Shown here: in pieces, positions 13,901 through 24,862 of the stretch | Layout: the number at the start of each line of letters is the position of its first letter | How positions within the stretch are numbered: the stretch's first letter is position 1 | Assembly: GCA_013365325.1 (NCBI GenBank) | Contig: JABVXV010000243.1 | Span: 32,569-96,568, forward strand | Reading direction: 5' to 3' | Length of the DNA stretch: 64,000 nt | DNA from: Dipetalonema caudispina | Lineage: Eukaryota > Nematoda > Chromadorea > Rhabditida > Onchocercidae | Made by a program: the position numbers and the translations under genes | Notes under the pieces: generated by a model | Told to the model about the DNA's origin: nothing | What the model saw: only the letters and a program-made list of their open reading frames with translations | The model's database searches: none

Positions 13901-14965
13901 AACAGAAAGTATTTTATACTGTTTTTACTAATTTCCGGTAATAAAATATGTCAAAAACAGCAAATGGATTATTTTTTATCAAAGCAAATAGAAATTTTTT
14001 CTTTTCTTGCAAATATTTGGAAGAGATTTTGTTGAAAAGTAAAAAAATTCTAAAATTTCAAAGATAATCTTTTTTTTCGGTCCTACTCTGAATCCTTCAA
14101 GTAATCATTCATTGATTATCTTCCATTCGATCATCATTTCTTTCAAACGTTAATTTATTACTTTCAATCAGTAAATTATCAGACTTTATCAAATTCAGAT
14201 TATTTGTCGGAAAAATAAAAAGCTTTAGTGATTAATTACATTTACATGCATATTGTAGTTCATATAGTTGATCAATTTCGATAACTTGAAACGTTTTTTT
14301 TTTCGTAATTCTCTTTACATGGAACATTTGAATCTTACATTTTAATCTTTAAGTTCAAAAATTATATCATCTTTTATCCATCATTTATCGTATTTTTATC
14401 GTTAATTTACTACATTTAAACATTTAGCCATCTTTCACATAACTTAAATTGGTTTAATAATAAACGACGAAAATTTTCCCTTCGCTATTAACCTTTAACC
14501 TCTCAGTAAATTTATTTGTAAGAACATGAAAATAAAATAAATGTTATTAAAAAAGAATGGCGCAAATGCGTACATTGGAACGAATAATGGAAGCTCGAAT
14601 TAATTTGTTAAATTATGAAAAAAATGAAAAGATGAAAGAAGATTGCTCATTTTGCCGAAATTTGGATTGCGATATTATTTTTGCATTATTATTTATCTGT
14701 ATTATTGCATGTCTTTTGATTCTCATTCTATTCTTCTGGCTCAAAGGTGTACTATCATACGAAGAGTAAGTTTATTCAAGATTAATTAATTAAAATAAAT
14801 TAAGATAAGTTAATGTTAAGTCGTATAGTATTAATAAAAAGAGAAAAAAAAAAGAGGTATTATATTACTTGTTAGCAAAAAGTAATATAATATTCAACAA
14901 AAAGCTTCAACAAATGAGTTAAGAAATGGATACAATTACATACACACACACACACCCACACACAT

Positions 14966-15002
<37 letters not shown>

Positions 15003-18000
15003 GGGAAAGGGAGAGAAGGCAAAAAGTAAGAGAAGAAAACTGATTAATGAAATTTAAATAATAGTTTACATAATTAAAATTTACCAATTTATTACCAGTC
15101 AAATATAACAATGAAGCATTACCACGATCATGAAATTACGAATAGAATGTAGTTAGAATCGTAAGGAAGCTTTAGAATGTGATCATATCTTCGATTCTTC
15201 TAATACGGAAGGTGAATTTCAATTACCGATGTTGCCACCTTTAGCTACCGTTTCTGAACAAACTTCACGACCGGAGGGTCCAAAAAATCTGCAAGTAAGA
15301 TTGCTTTTTTTTTTTCTGTTTTCCCTTTTTTTTGTCACAATATCAGATGTCCATTGTCTTTTTTTTTTTTTTTGTTGACTTTATTAACTTAGACGAGTGA
15401 TATTTCCCAAATTTAATCAAACAGTAAAATTAATCACTTTTTTTTTCCAATTCAAATTAAATTTCAAAATTTGCAGTGTATATACACGTTTGTTGCGGCA
15501 CCGGAACAACGAGTAAAACTCAATTTCGATCAATTTCTTTTAGCTGGAACGGCTGGCAAGTAAGCGTTTTTTTTTCCCCTTTTTACTTTTTTTTTTCAGA
15601 ACAAAAGAAAAAAGCATGATTGAATAGTATGGAATTTTAATGAAAAATTAAAATTTGACAGACTTTATTTGAATCATTTGCTAAATTAGAAATTAATTTT
15701 GTAAATAAACAAGCGTAAATTTTCAAGTGGAAATTAGTTATTAAATTCGTACGTGTCTTCTTAATACAATTAAATGTGCCCTAAAATTTATTATTTATTT
15801 TAAAATTTCATTGTAACAATAAACTCTAAATTACAATAAAAGAGAATAGGAAGGTTTCATTGGCAAATTAAATTTCAAAATCATATGATATGAAATTTGA
15901 TACAACAATTAAACGGATAAAGTTTTTCAAATAAACAAACGCAAATTTTCAAATAGAAATTAGTTGCTAAATTTAGAAATTTCATTTAATTGAAGTGAGC
16001 AGAATTTTGCAGTTAAACAAAAGCAAATTTTCAAATTGGAAATTAATTGTTAAGTTCATTTAGCTGTGAAACTGAATATGTTGATATCTATTCGGAATTG
16101 GAAGGACCCGATGATGATTTGCTTTCTGCTGCTTTTGGTGGCCGCTATTGTGGTAGTGTATCACCGTATGTCAGAATTAGGTAATTACTCTAATGTCATT
16201 TTTTTAAATTAAATAAAAAAAAAAAATTTGTTTATTCTTTTCAACTGTTCGTTTACAATTATTACATTAAATTTTGATAGAGAAAAAAAAAAAAACCTAC
16301 CTGAAAAATTATTTTTTTTATGAATTTTTTCATTTCCAGATAATTTAATTTGTACTTTATTTCTTGTACGCAAAATTATTTGTAATTTCATTTATTATAT
16401 TTTGAGTTTTTTGTTGAATTTCTCAAATTACTCTTTCTGATAACTATAACGTTTATTAATTTATTTGCAATTATACTTTTGAAAAATGTTTAATTGAAGC
16501 GATAATTTTATTTCGTTCTGTTTTTTTTTTTTAGTTTAAATCGTGTCATAGTATTAGTATTTCATTCAAGAGCTATATCCAATCAACGGAATGGTCTGAA
16601 ATTTCGCGGTCGTTATGCTTTCATATCTGATGGTTAGATTTTTGTAAAAAGATTTTAATTAAAAATTATTTTTTTTAGATGCGTAATTTTAATCAAAAAG
16701 AAAAAATTTAGAAGAAATCCATGCTAATAATATGCAAAATATAAATAACGATAAAAAAGATAAATGATTAAAATTGTAAATATTGACCCGAAAAAAAAAA
16801 AATGTTAAGAAATGACTAGGAAAACAACTATATTAGGTTTTTGCTTAAATTAAATTATGCAAATATAATTATTTGCCTTCTTACTGATAAAGTTAAATTA
16901 TTGCCTAATATTTCAAAAATACTCCCATAAATTATTTTCAGTTATTCCTTTGCCAAAGATTCAAGCGAACAGCCAAAATTGCATCCTTGGCTAAATGTAT
17001 GAAAGTAAAATGACAATGAGCTTTTCATTTCCAATAAAAATATGACTTAAATAGCTTAGTTTGGCTTGCTAACCTGAATAAATTCTTATTAAACAATGTA
17101 CATTTATATAATATTAATATTAAATTTACATTTTTTTAATTGAAAAAATTTTTTCCAGAAAGCATTAAAGTTAAGTTCACATTTTATTTCAGCACCTTAT
17201 CAGGTGGGTGAGAAAGTACCACCAGGTAAATGTGATTTTGTGATCGATTCAAAACTTAAGTAAGCCATTTATCCACTGAAATTTCATCTTATAAATGCAT
17301 TTTAATTTAAAGCATATTGTTTAAAATATTAATGCAATAGTTTTTTAATTATATGAAAAAATTTAATACTTTAATTCATTCCTTTTATTTCGAAAATTAT
17401 ACAAATAAGTTGAAATGACAACAAATTTGAATTCTAAGAGATAGAAAGAGAGAGAGAGAGAGAGAAAGTGAGAAGAAAAATGTGATTTTTTTTTTTTAAT
17501 TTACAGAAAACGTGGATCGATACTTTCGCCTACTTATCCAGGAACATATCCAAAAGTAAGCTTTAGAAGCTTTTATCTTTTGATCAAATTTGCATAAATT
17601 AAAAGACAACTGACAAGTTAAAATACCTGTTGAATGATAATTCTGTTAATTAACCAATATGTAAGTGAAGTATTTTAATACATAAATGAATTGATTGAAG
17701 TTACAAATATAATTGAATTCCCTCACAGGCACATTAATGTGCTAAAGTGAAATTATAAAGTTATATGTTTTATTCAAAAATTATTCAATGAGCAAAAAAT
17801 TTAAACCTAAATACTAAGTTATTTAAATTTAAAACTTATGTATATGTTGTGGTAGTATTAAGTTCCACTTAGTTTCCATTAATATTTAATTCAAGTACTA
17901 AGGTTAAATGAGTTAAACTTAAACATTGATATAATTTGATATATGGGCCATGCAATTTTTGTTGGATTGGGTTGATTTATTTTTGAAATTTAAATTTATG

Positions 18001-21000
18001 GAAATTTGTTTATTCGAAATGAAATATTTCTACAGTAAAGGTCAATTTAAGTTGAGAAGTACATTAACATCTAAAAAAAAAGAATAATCTTAAGCTGTAA
18101 ATCCTATAGCATTTAAATTTCTGATTTGATTTAAAATTTTTTGCCTTTTTTTTTTTTAGAACTTTCGTTGCACTTATTTGCTCAACGGTAGAACGGGTCA
18201 ACGTATTCGTCTACTTTTTCGTGATTTTGATATTTATTTTGGTGGAGAACAGTAAGTTAATTTTTTCTTTTCACACTTGTTTGATTTATTTTTTTTTCGA
18301 TAAATCAATACTGATATGATATGATTATTATTCAATCGATCGATATTGTTATAATTTCTTTCTCGGAATCGATCGATATTGTTGTTAGGGGAAGAAATAT
18401 TTTGAAATAAAATTTTATAGTTGCCCATATGATTCACTAACAATATATGATGGTCCAAGTAATAAGCATCCAATTATTCGAAAAATATGTGGTTTACGGC
18501 AACGTATGATAATTTATTCATTTGGGCCAAGTACATTTATTGAATTTAATACGACAAGTCCAGCTAAAGCTGATCCACGCGGGTAAAATTTAATTTATTT
18601 ATTGATTTAGTTATTTGTTAAACTTCATTTGCCTTCCATTCAACTATACCAATCATCCATATTTGTTATCATTGCTGTTGTTACTGCTATTGTTGTTGTT
18701 ATTGTTATTGTTATTGTTATTGTTATTGTTATAGATATTCATTAGACTACGAATTTTCAAATCGTTATGTGGATGTATTGAAATTGATGGATAATCAATT
18801 AGGAATAACACATTTGCGCGGTTCAGAATGTGATTTACTTGTAAGAAGTAATCGTGAAACGACCCATTATATACATTCCCCTAAAGTATGGTTCAATTTA
18901 AATAAGTGAAATTAAAGAAATATTTATGAAGTAAAGAATTTAAAAAATTTTGATAAAATTGAAGGATAATGTAAAAGCAACAAATTGAGGGAACAATTTT
19001 AGGCATTGCTAGATACTTTAAATGTAATTGTAAATTTCTAATTTTTTTTTTTTGATTAAATTTTTTCAGTATCCATTAATGTATCCAGCTAATACAACAT
19101 GTACATTCATTATTGATGGTTTACAAGGTGAGCAGAATCTTGAAGAAGTAATACTTACCTTCGAAAAATTTGCTGTTTTAACCGAAACAATTGACAGGTT
19201 AGTTAGTTGAATCAATAATATTTGTCACAATTCAAATAATGGCATGATACTAAGAGTGTAATTCATCGTTTTTGCTTTTATCTTTTTTCTTTTTCAAAAT
19301 AAAATTCAACTTCTCTTCTTGATCGTTAAATATATTTTGAAATTGTTCAAGTTATCTATCTCTTAATTTAAGCAAATTTTTTCGATTGCATTAGTTAAAT
19401 TTGTTTTATTTTCATATTTCATACAGTTTTCCGAGGATAATTGAAAAGTAAATTAGTCACTTTTTTAAAGATTTTATTCATTTTTTAGTGCTAATTTAAT
19501 TTACTCAAGGCATTCCTTAAATGATTACGATGATGAACCGTGTGCAACATCTTACGTAGGTATTGCTTTCGTTCCGGCAAGTGTTAAAAGTGTTTTGTCA
19601 TCCGGTGAAGAAAGTAATTATGATGTTACGCTATGTGATCGTATGCAGGATGGTTAATTTTAATATTTTAAATTACTGAAAACTTAAATTTCAAATGTGA
19701 ATTCGAATATGAAGCCTAGACTTGAGATCATGCAATCAAATTACTATGATTGCATAAATTGCAATTTTCATGAAATAATTTGTATACAAAATCCATTTGT
19801 TTTCCAATTACTTCTAATAAATTCAAAATTGGGTTAAAGAAATGACAATTTGAAAGTGGCTTAGTTAAGTAAGTAATATAAACTGAATTTAAAATTTCTT
19901 TGGATAACTTATAGGTTCACATTCGTTGGGTCCTTACATCAGTGATGGACCCAGAATGGTATTAGTATTCAGTTCCAATGAAAAGGTTTCTAATGGTGAT
20001 GGCCAGCAACCATTAGGATTCAGAGCTAAAATTCAATTCAAAACAGGTATTAAAATGGCATTTACATTTATTTAAATTACAATATTATAAATAATTCCAA
20101 TATTATTCTCCATATGCACAGAAAGTGATATTGCTAAAAACTATTCTAAATTTACAATTTTAAAAATACTTCATTCTTATATCATTTAAAATATCTTACA
20201 ACAATTAAACTAATCGCTGCTTATTTTATTCTACCACTTTACAGATTTTGGTATCCCAGGTAAGCCGATTGGTGATTCAAATCAATGCATGTTTCAATTC
20301 ACGAAACCACGTGGATGGTTCAATAGTCCGCGATATCCGGCAAATGTAAGCTTCCTATAATTCTTTTTATTGTAAAATATTATGACAATTTATTACAAAA
20401 CTTATTTACAGTATCCATTGGACACCAATTGTACTTATATTATCAAGGCAAAACCGGATGAGCAAATTCAAGTTTATTTTGAACAATTCGCTCTTTATGT
20501 CGATGAACATTCATCGGTTGAAACAAGGTTATGCTTTTTCTTTTTTGATTCAGATTTTCAAATTTCATAAGAAAATCTTTCAAGACTTATCAGGGATTCA
20601 TCGATAAGTTATTCGTAATACTATTCCGAAATTAACGAGAAAATAATGCTCGTAAATGACGTGTTACATTTGCTATATATCATGATAATATAAAGATTAT
20701 CATATCAATTATTAGTTGTAACCTTTTCTTCCTTTTGGTAAAACAACTTTACGTCGAATATAACTGCAACAATTTTATGTCAGATATGACTTCAAGTGAA
20801 CTTTCTGATATTTTGACAAGACATCAATAAGCTATCACAAGCCTTCCGTTCAATTTCTCTGATAACCATACTTTCTCAAATATTTCATATACTTAAATTA
20901 ACTTATGATAAATAGAGCGTTTTTTTTTTTTTTTTTTTTGCTAAAAAAGAAATAGTTTCAATTTTTCAATTCAGTGAAACGAATTGAATTGTTAATTTTT

Positions 21001-24000
21001 TGTTTTAGTTGTGCTGATTTTCTAGAAATATCGGATGTTTTTGTTGAAAATGGAGTAGAAATTTTACGACTTCAAGGTAAGAAATATTTACTTTTTTGAT
21101 CGATTTGTTCCTCAAATTTATCGTTGGTTATGACATTTTACGAAAGTCATCAAATTATTCCAAAATTATTTTTAATTAAAGTAAAAAGGAAATTTTACAG
21201 CTCGCTATTGTGCGAATACATTTCCGGGACCAACAGTAACCGCATTTGGTTCACATGAACTTCGGGTTTTCTTCCTTTCCGATCATGAAGGTACCGGAAA
21301 TGGCTTCAAAGCAATCTATCAAATTCGTAAAGCATTCGCTATGGAAATTCCAACAAAACGTTCGTATAAACATTTCATAAATATTTTTACTCATTTTCCC
21401 TTAAAATGAATAGAATGCGTTGATAGAACTTGTTTGATCTGACTTTTTTAAAATTATTTAAAGATGGTACAATCGAAAATTCGATACATGTCAATCTAAC
21501 CTTTTAAAAAATGACTGAGATAATATGCCGTATTTATCAAGATACAATATGATGCAGTAAATTTTAGCAGTTGCTCGACATTGTGGTCAACGAATCACTC
21601 GAACTGATGATTTGACCAGTGGTTGGTTAGTATCACCTGGTTATCCGATAAAATACAATAAAGATTTGATTTGTGATTGGGAAATCATTGTGAGACCGAA
21701 TCATCAGGTATTACAAGAGCTTTGAAATTCTTAACTTAGTAGTTTGAATTTAAAAATAGATTCAAAAATGGATTCAAGAATTGAATTTGAAATCGAATTC
21801 TAAGTAAATCAAATAAATACACGAATTTAAAATTAAATAAAAGAATGGAATTTTGGATTTTTTTTAGTTACTAAATAAGAATTTGATAATTCAAAATGTT
21901 AATAAAACAGAAAAATTTAATTCCATATTGGAGGTATTGCTTCATCTTGTAAAAATGGAAATAGAGGGTTCAATGACTGCGGAATCGGTGAATTGCCAAA
22001 ATGCGGTGATTCGAGTGGATGCTGGACGCGGTGTTGGTGCTGGTTCCGCGATACAGGAGATTTGCGGTACTGATGAAACTGTCGTACAGCCTATCATTTC
22101 AAAAAGTAACACTGTCCGCATTAGGTATTTCTTCTTTGCATTTAGAATGCTGGAAAAGAAAACCATTTCAATTAATTAAATTTTTGTAAAAGATTTTATT
22201 TCTAATGAATTTTCGTACTGAAATGATGAAGTACTTTTATCGATTAATCGCATTCTATCCATGTCAAATGCTAATGTTTTAAAATTATTTTTTGAAAAAT
22301 CAGAATATGAGTAAACAATTTTAAGCCAAAAACGAAGTAAAAGTTGTTTGTTGGATAATTTTCAAAATCGTTCACTTTATCTCAATCTTTAATTAAATTG
22401 TTTTATCTTTTCCAGATTTTTCACATCACCGGATAAAGTAAACGGTTTAAAAGGTTTTAATTTGACCTGGACAGAGGTTAAAAAAGTAACAGGTAAATAT
22501 TTATTAATTAAAAGCTTTTATGCCTTTCTGTAATAAATCATTGTAAAATGATAGATGCCAATTTTAAAGTTAAAAAAAAAAAAAAAACAAAACTAAATTC
22601 AAATCTTTTGAAGATGTATCAACACAGTAGAGTAGAATATTTCATGATTCTAATTTTCTCATCAATTCTCAGTTTATCCATAAAGACTATTTGGCATTTT
22701 GATTAAAAAGGAACTTTTGGCTTCTTTTCGATGTAAACAGCATATTTTATCCTTATCTTGTATTACGAAAACAATTAGAAAATATGTAATCTTTAAAAGA
22801 CGAAAAATTTAGAAATTAATTGAAAAACCCACCAAATGATTAATTAATACATTTCCTTCGGAATTTTCCCCCTAATTACCATATATATATAAACAATTTT
22901 TCATTGATAACGATGTGATTTAATTTAAATTAAAAAATTTTTACCCAACAAAAATATTGTTTTGCTCATTTTTTTTTTTTTTTCTGTTTTTCTTTCCTAA
23001 AATTTACATTATTTGATTCTTACAGATGTTAGTGAATGCTTGTATCCATCGATGCATCTCTGTACATATACTAAATTATGTATCGATGCTCGTTTGAAGT
23101 GTAATGGTGATGAAAATTGTGGTTTACATGATGATACTGATGAAGCGCACTGTATGTTTGCAATTTTTCTTAAAATCAAATCTTTAATTAAATTAATTTT
23201 CTCTTATGACACTGATATTATTGTATCGGTGACTAAAAATTGTAGTTTACATAATGATACTAATGAAGCACATTTATGTTTGCCCGTTTAGGATGAATTT
23301 TTGATGAAATTAAACTTTTAATTAAATTAATTTTCTTTTACTATATTTATATTATTGTATCGGAAACACATCATATTTAATCATTTCATTAACTCTTTTA
23401 CCATTTGTGGCAAATATTTGAATATTATCCAAGAATTACTTTATTTAGATTAATTCAGATTGCTAAGATATTAAGTTTATTTGCTATAGATAAACATAAA
23501 TATATAGAGCAAATGTAAGTGATAAATAAATAATCACTTTTGATCATCAGACAATTATTTCTATTCAATATTGATATTTGAAAAATTTTGTGCATTTAAA
23601 TTTAAAAACTTTTCAAACTTTACATTTTTTTTTTTTTTTCCAAAAAATTTTGATATTATTCTAACATTTTAATTGATTCATTTATTCATGCATGTATTAT
23701 ATGCATGAATGAATTCATTTCTTATTTGTTAAGCATATAAATAATTTTTGGCATAAAAATTTTAGCGTTATTTTATTCAAATATTAAACGATGTATTGAA
23801 ACTGATAAAATTGTTGATGTTTATTTTATTTTTAAAATATGGAATGAATGGATAGAATGGAAAGAAGAAAGGAAGGAAGGAAGGAATTAAGAATGGAAAG
23901 AGTAAACAAACATTCTTATTCAAATGCCAAATATGATAAATGAAATTTATTGGCTAGCATTATTGACGATTTCTCATTATAAATAGAATTATTTACTAAC

Positions 24001-24033
24001 TATAAAATTGCATACCCACATACACACATACAC

Positions 24034-24066
<33 letters not shown>

Positions 24067-24862
24067 TACATATACACCCTCTCTCTCTCTCTCTCTCTTT
24101 GTGTAAGCAATAAACAATTTATGTTTTTTAAAATTTTTCAAGAAAAAAAAAAAAGAAAGCCAATTTAAAAAATGTTGAAATTTTTAAAATGTTATAAATT
24201 TTTAAGCTATTTAATTGATTTTTTTTTTTTTTGCATAATTTCTTATTAATAAATTAAAAAATCAATAAAAATATTTCATTCATTTTTTTTTTCCCCTTTC
24301 TTTTGTCAGGTAATAAATTGGAGAATGCAGCTGATATACGTACGGTGCTTTTTTCGGCAATATTTTCCGGTTGCATATTTTTGTTCATTTCTGGCTTCCT
24401 CTGTTATATACTTAAGAAAAAATTGGAGAAAAAACGGAATAAACGTCGTCGTCATGCAAAATTTGGAATGAAACATCAACGAAAACCTTTTCGAAATGCA
24501 AGACCAATCTCCAAAGGTGATCCACAGTAAGTATTTGATACATTTAACATCTTTTTTTTTTTTTTTTTGAGTTGATAATTTTAAATATTTTAAATTAATC
24601 ATTTAGACTAAAACTAGTTTTTGAGTAATTAATTTTATAACTAGTTATATGATAATGATAATCCATTTTTATATGTATATTCAGTTTACTACCCGCACCT
24701 GCAGCGTCACGTTTAACGCATCATAACGTAACCACCGATATTATTCCATCATCGATAGAACAACGAAATGAAAAATCAGCAAATGGTGAAATGAACAGGA
24801 ATAATCCCTCATTTATACATTCCATAAAACTTAATGATGATAGTAATACTTTTTACGGATAA
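10878..24862 (+). CDS. lev-10: LEV-10: CUB/LDLa transmembrane acetylcholine receptor clustering protein
   Basis: Read as 23 exons giving 965 residues. Exon 1 (10878-10974) encodes a signal peptide beginning MLLSAILSVIFIFIHWC and ends in phase 1 at GTAAGT; exon 2 (15176-15294) accepts phase 1. Later exons start near 15477, 16065, 16537, 17194, 17507, 18161, 18432, 18736, 19070, 19489, 19917, 20245, 20412, 21009, 21201, 21570, 21868, 22416, 23026, 24310 and 24685. Five CUB domains begin near Cys34, 185, 327, 501 and 640; an LDLa module spans about 797-835; a membrane span covers about 847-870, followed by a very basic cytoplasmic tail. Five CUB + LDLa + one span is the LEV-10 architecture, known in C. 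elegans to cluster levamisole receptors at neuromuscular junctions. The last Cys codon of the LDLa module is split by a 1.2-kb intron. AATAAA follows at 24894. An alternative is another CUB-LDLa protein, but the nested EAT-18-like ORF strengthens the call. Confidence 0.88.
10981..14500. other. lev-10 intron 1, part upstream of the eat-18-like ORF
   Basis: Non-coding. Mostly low complexity, with an exception at about 11620-11830, where less repetitive sequence contains a CTTCTTCTTCCC-type pyrimidine tract ending in TATAG. As it lies between lev-10 exon 1 and the nested ORF, this part may carry regulatory elements for either gene. That is inference; no motif is assigned. Confidence 0.5.
14485..14506 (+). 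promoter_or_regulatory. Splice or trans-splice acceptor before the eat-18-like ORF
   Basis: A pyrimidine-rich tract ends in CCTCTCAG at 14506, 50 bases before the ATG at 14557. It fits a nematode 3' splice site, either joining a 5' non-coding exon or receiving a spliced leader. Which one applies cannot be told from the sequence. Confidence 0.5.
14557..14769 (+). CDS. eat-18: EAT-18-like small membrane protein nested in lev-10 intron 1
   Basis: A complete 70-codon ORF: a charged N-terminal part (TLERIMEARINLLNYEKNEK), a Cys-containing linker (CSFCRNLDCD), one strongly hydrophobic span at about residues 40-62, and a short tail SYEE. EAT-18 of C. elegans is a single-pass protein of similar size needed for pharyngeal nicotinic receptors containing EAT-2, and its gene lies within the lev-10 locus. 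Same position, strand, size and topology support the assignment; I have not aligned the sequences. The ATG is 50 bases after a good acceptor. The TAA stop (14767-14769) lies inside a perfect GTAAGT donor (14766-14771), so the exon may be spliced onward. Splicing to the nearby acceptors at about 15160 or 15175 would end the protein at once (SYED or SYEEM), so the product hardly changes. Confidence 0.75.
   Translation: MAQMRTLERIMEARINLLNYEKNEKMKEDCSFCRNLDCDIIFALLFICIIACLLILILFFWLKGVLSYEE
14939..15000. repeat. (CA)n-(GA)n compound microsatellite
   Basis: An interrupted ACAC tract of about 25 bases is followed by an AGAG tract of about 35 bases, inside lev-10 intron 1 between the eat-18-like ORF and exon 2. 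Confidence 0.95.
17444..17467. repeat. (AG)n microsatellite in a lev-10 intron
   Basis: A short alternating AG tract lies about 40 bases upstream of the acceptor of the small 49-base exon that begins near 17507. Confidence 0.85.
18666..18735 (+). repeat. TTG/TTA hexanucleotide repeat ending in a splice acceptor
   Basis: Repeats of TGTTAT/TGTTGT run directly into TTATAG, the acceptor of lev-10 exon 10 (starting at about 18736). The microsatellite therefore supplies the pyrimidine-rich part of this 3' splice site. Confidence 0.85.
23113..23366 (+). repeat. Tandem duplication of a lev-10 LDLa exon end plus intron start
   Basis: The last 39 bases of exon 21 and the first part of the following intron are repeated once immediately downstream. 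TTGTGGTTTACATGATGATA at 23117 reappears as a diverged copy at 23240 (123 bases later), and ATTATTGTATCGG at 23217 reappears at 23351 (134 bases later). In copy 2 the donor GTATG has become TTATG, so it cannot be used in the same way. Copy 2 is a decayed exon end inside the intron; the functional boundary is copy 1 at 23151/23152. Confidence 0.8.
23375..24309. other. lev-10 intron 21, remainder
   Basis: Non-coding. Contains a GGAA-type repeat at about 23866-23887, an ATACAC/(CA)n tract at about 24014-24067, a (TC)n tract at about 24078-24098, and poly-A/poly-T runs. The acceptor TTTTGTCAG ends at 24309 before the transmembrane exon. Confidence 0.7.

Noticed and set aside
14557..14765. The EAT-18-like ORF as an in-frame alternative N-terminus of LEV-10
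   Set aside because: Splicing from the 14766 donor is phase 2, and the acceptors before lev-10 exon 2 give an immediate stop in that phase.
14872..15111. 79-codon minus-strand ORF with LSLSLSLS and CVCVC runs
   Set aside because: A shadow of the (GA)n and (CA)n microsatellites in lev-10 intron 1.
23161..23291. A second complete LDLa exon in the intron after exon 21
   Set aside because: It is only a partial duplicate of the exon end; upstream cysteines are missing and the donor is mutated.
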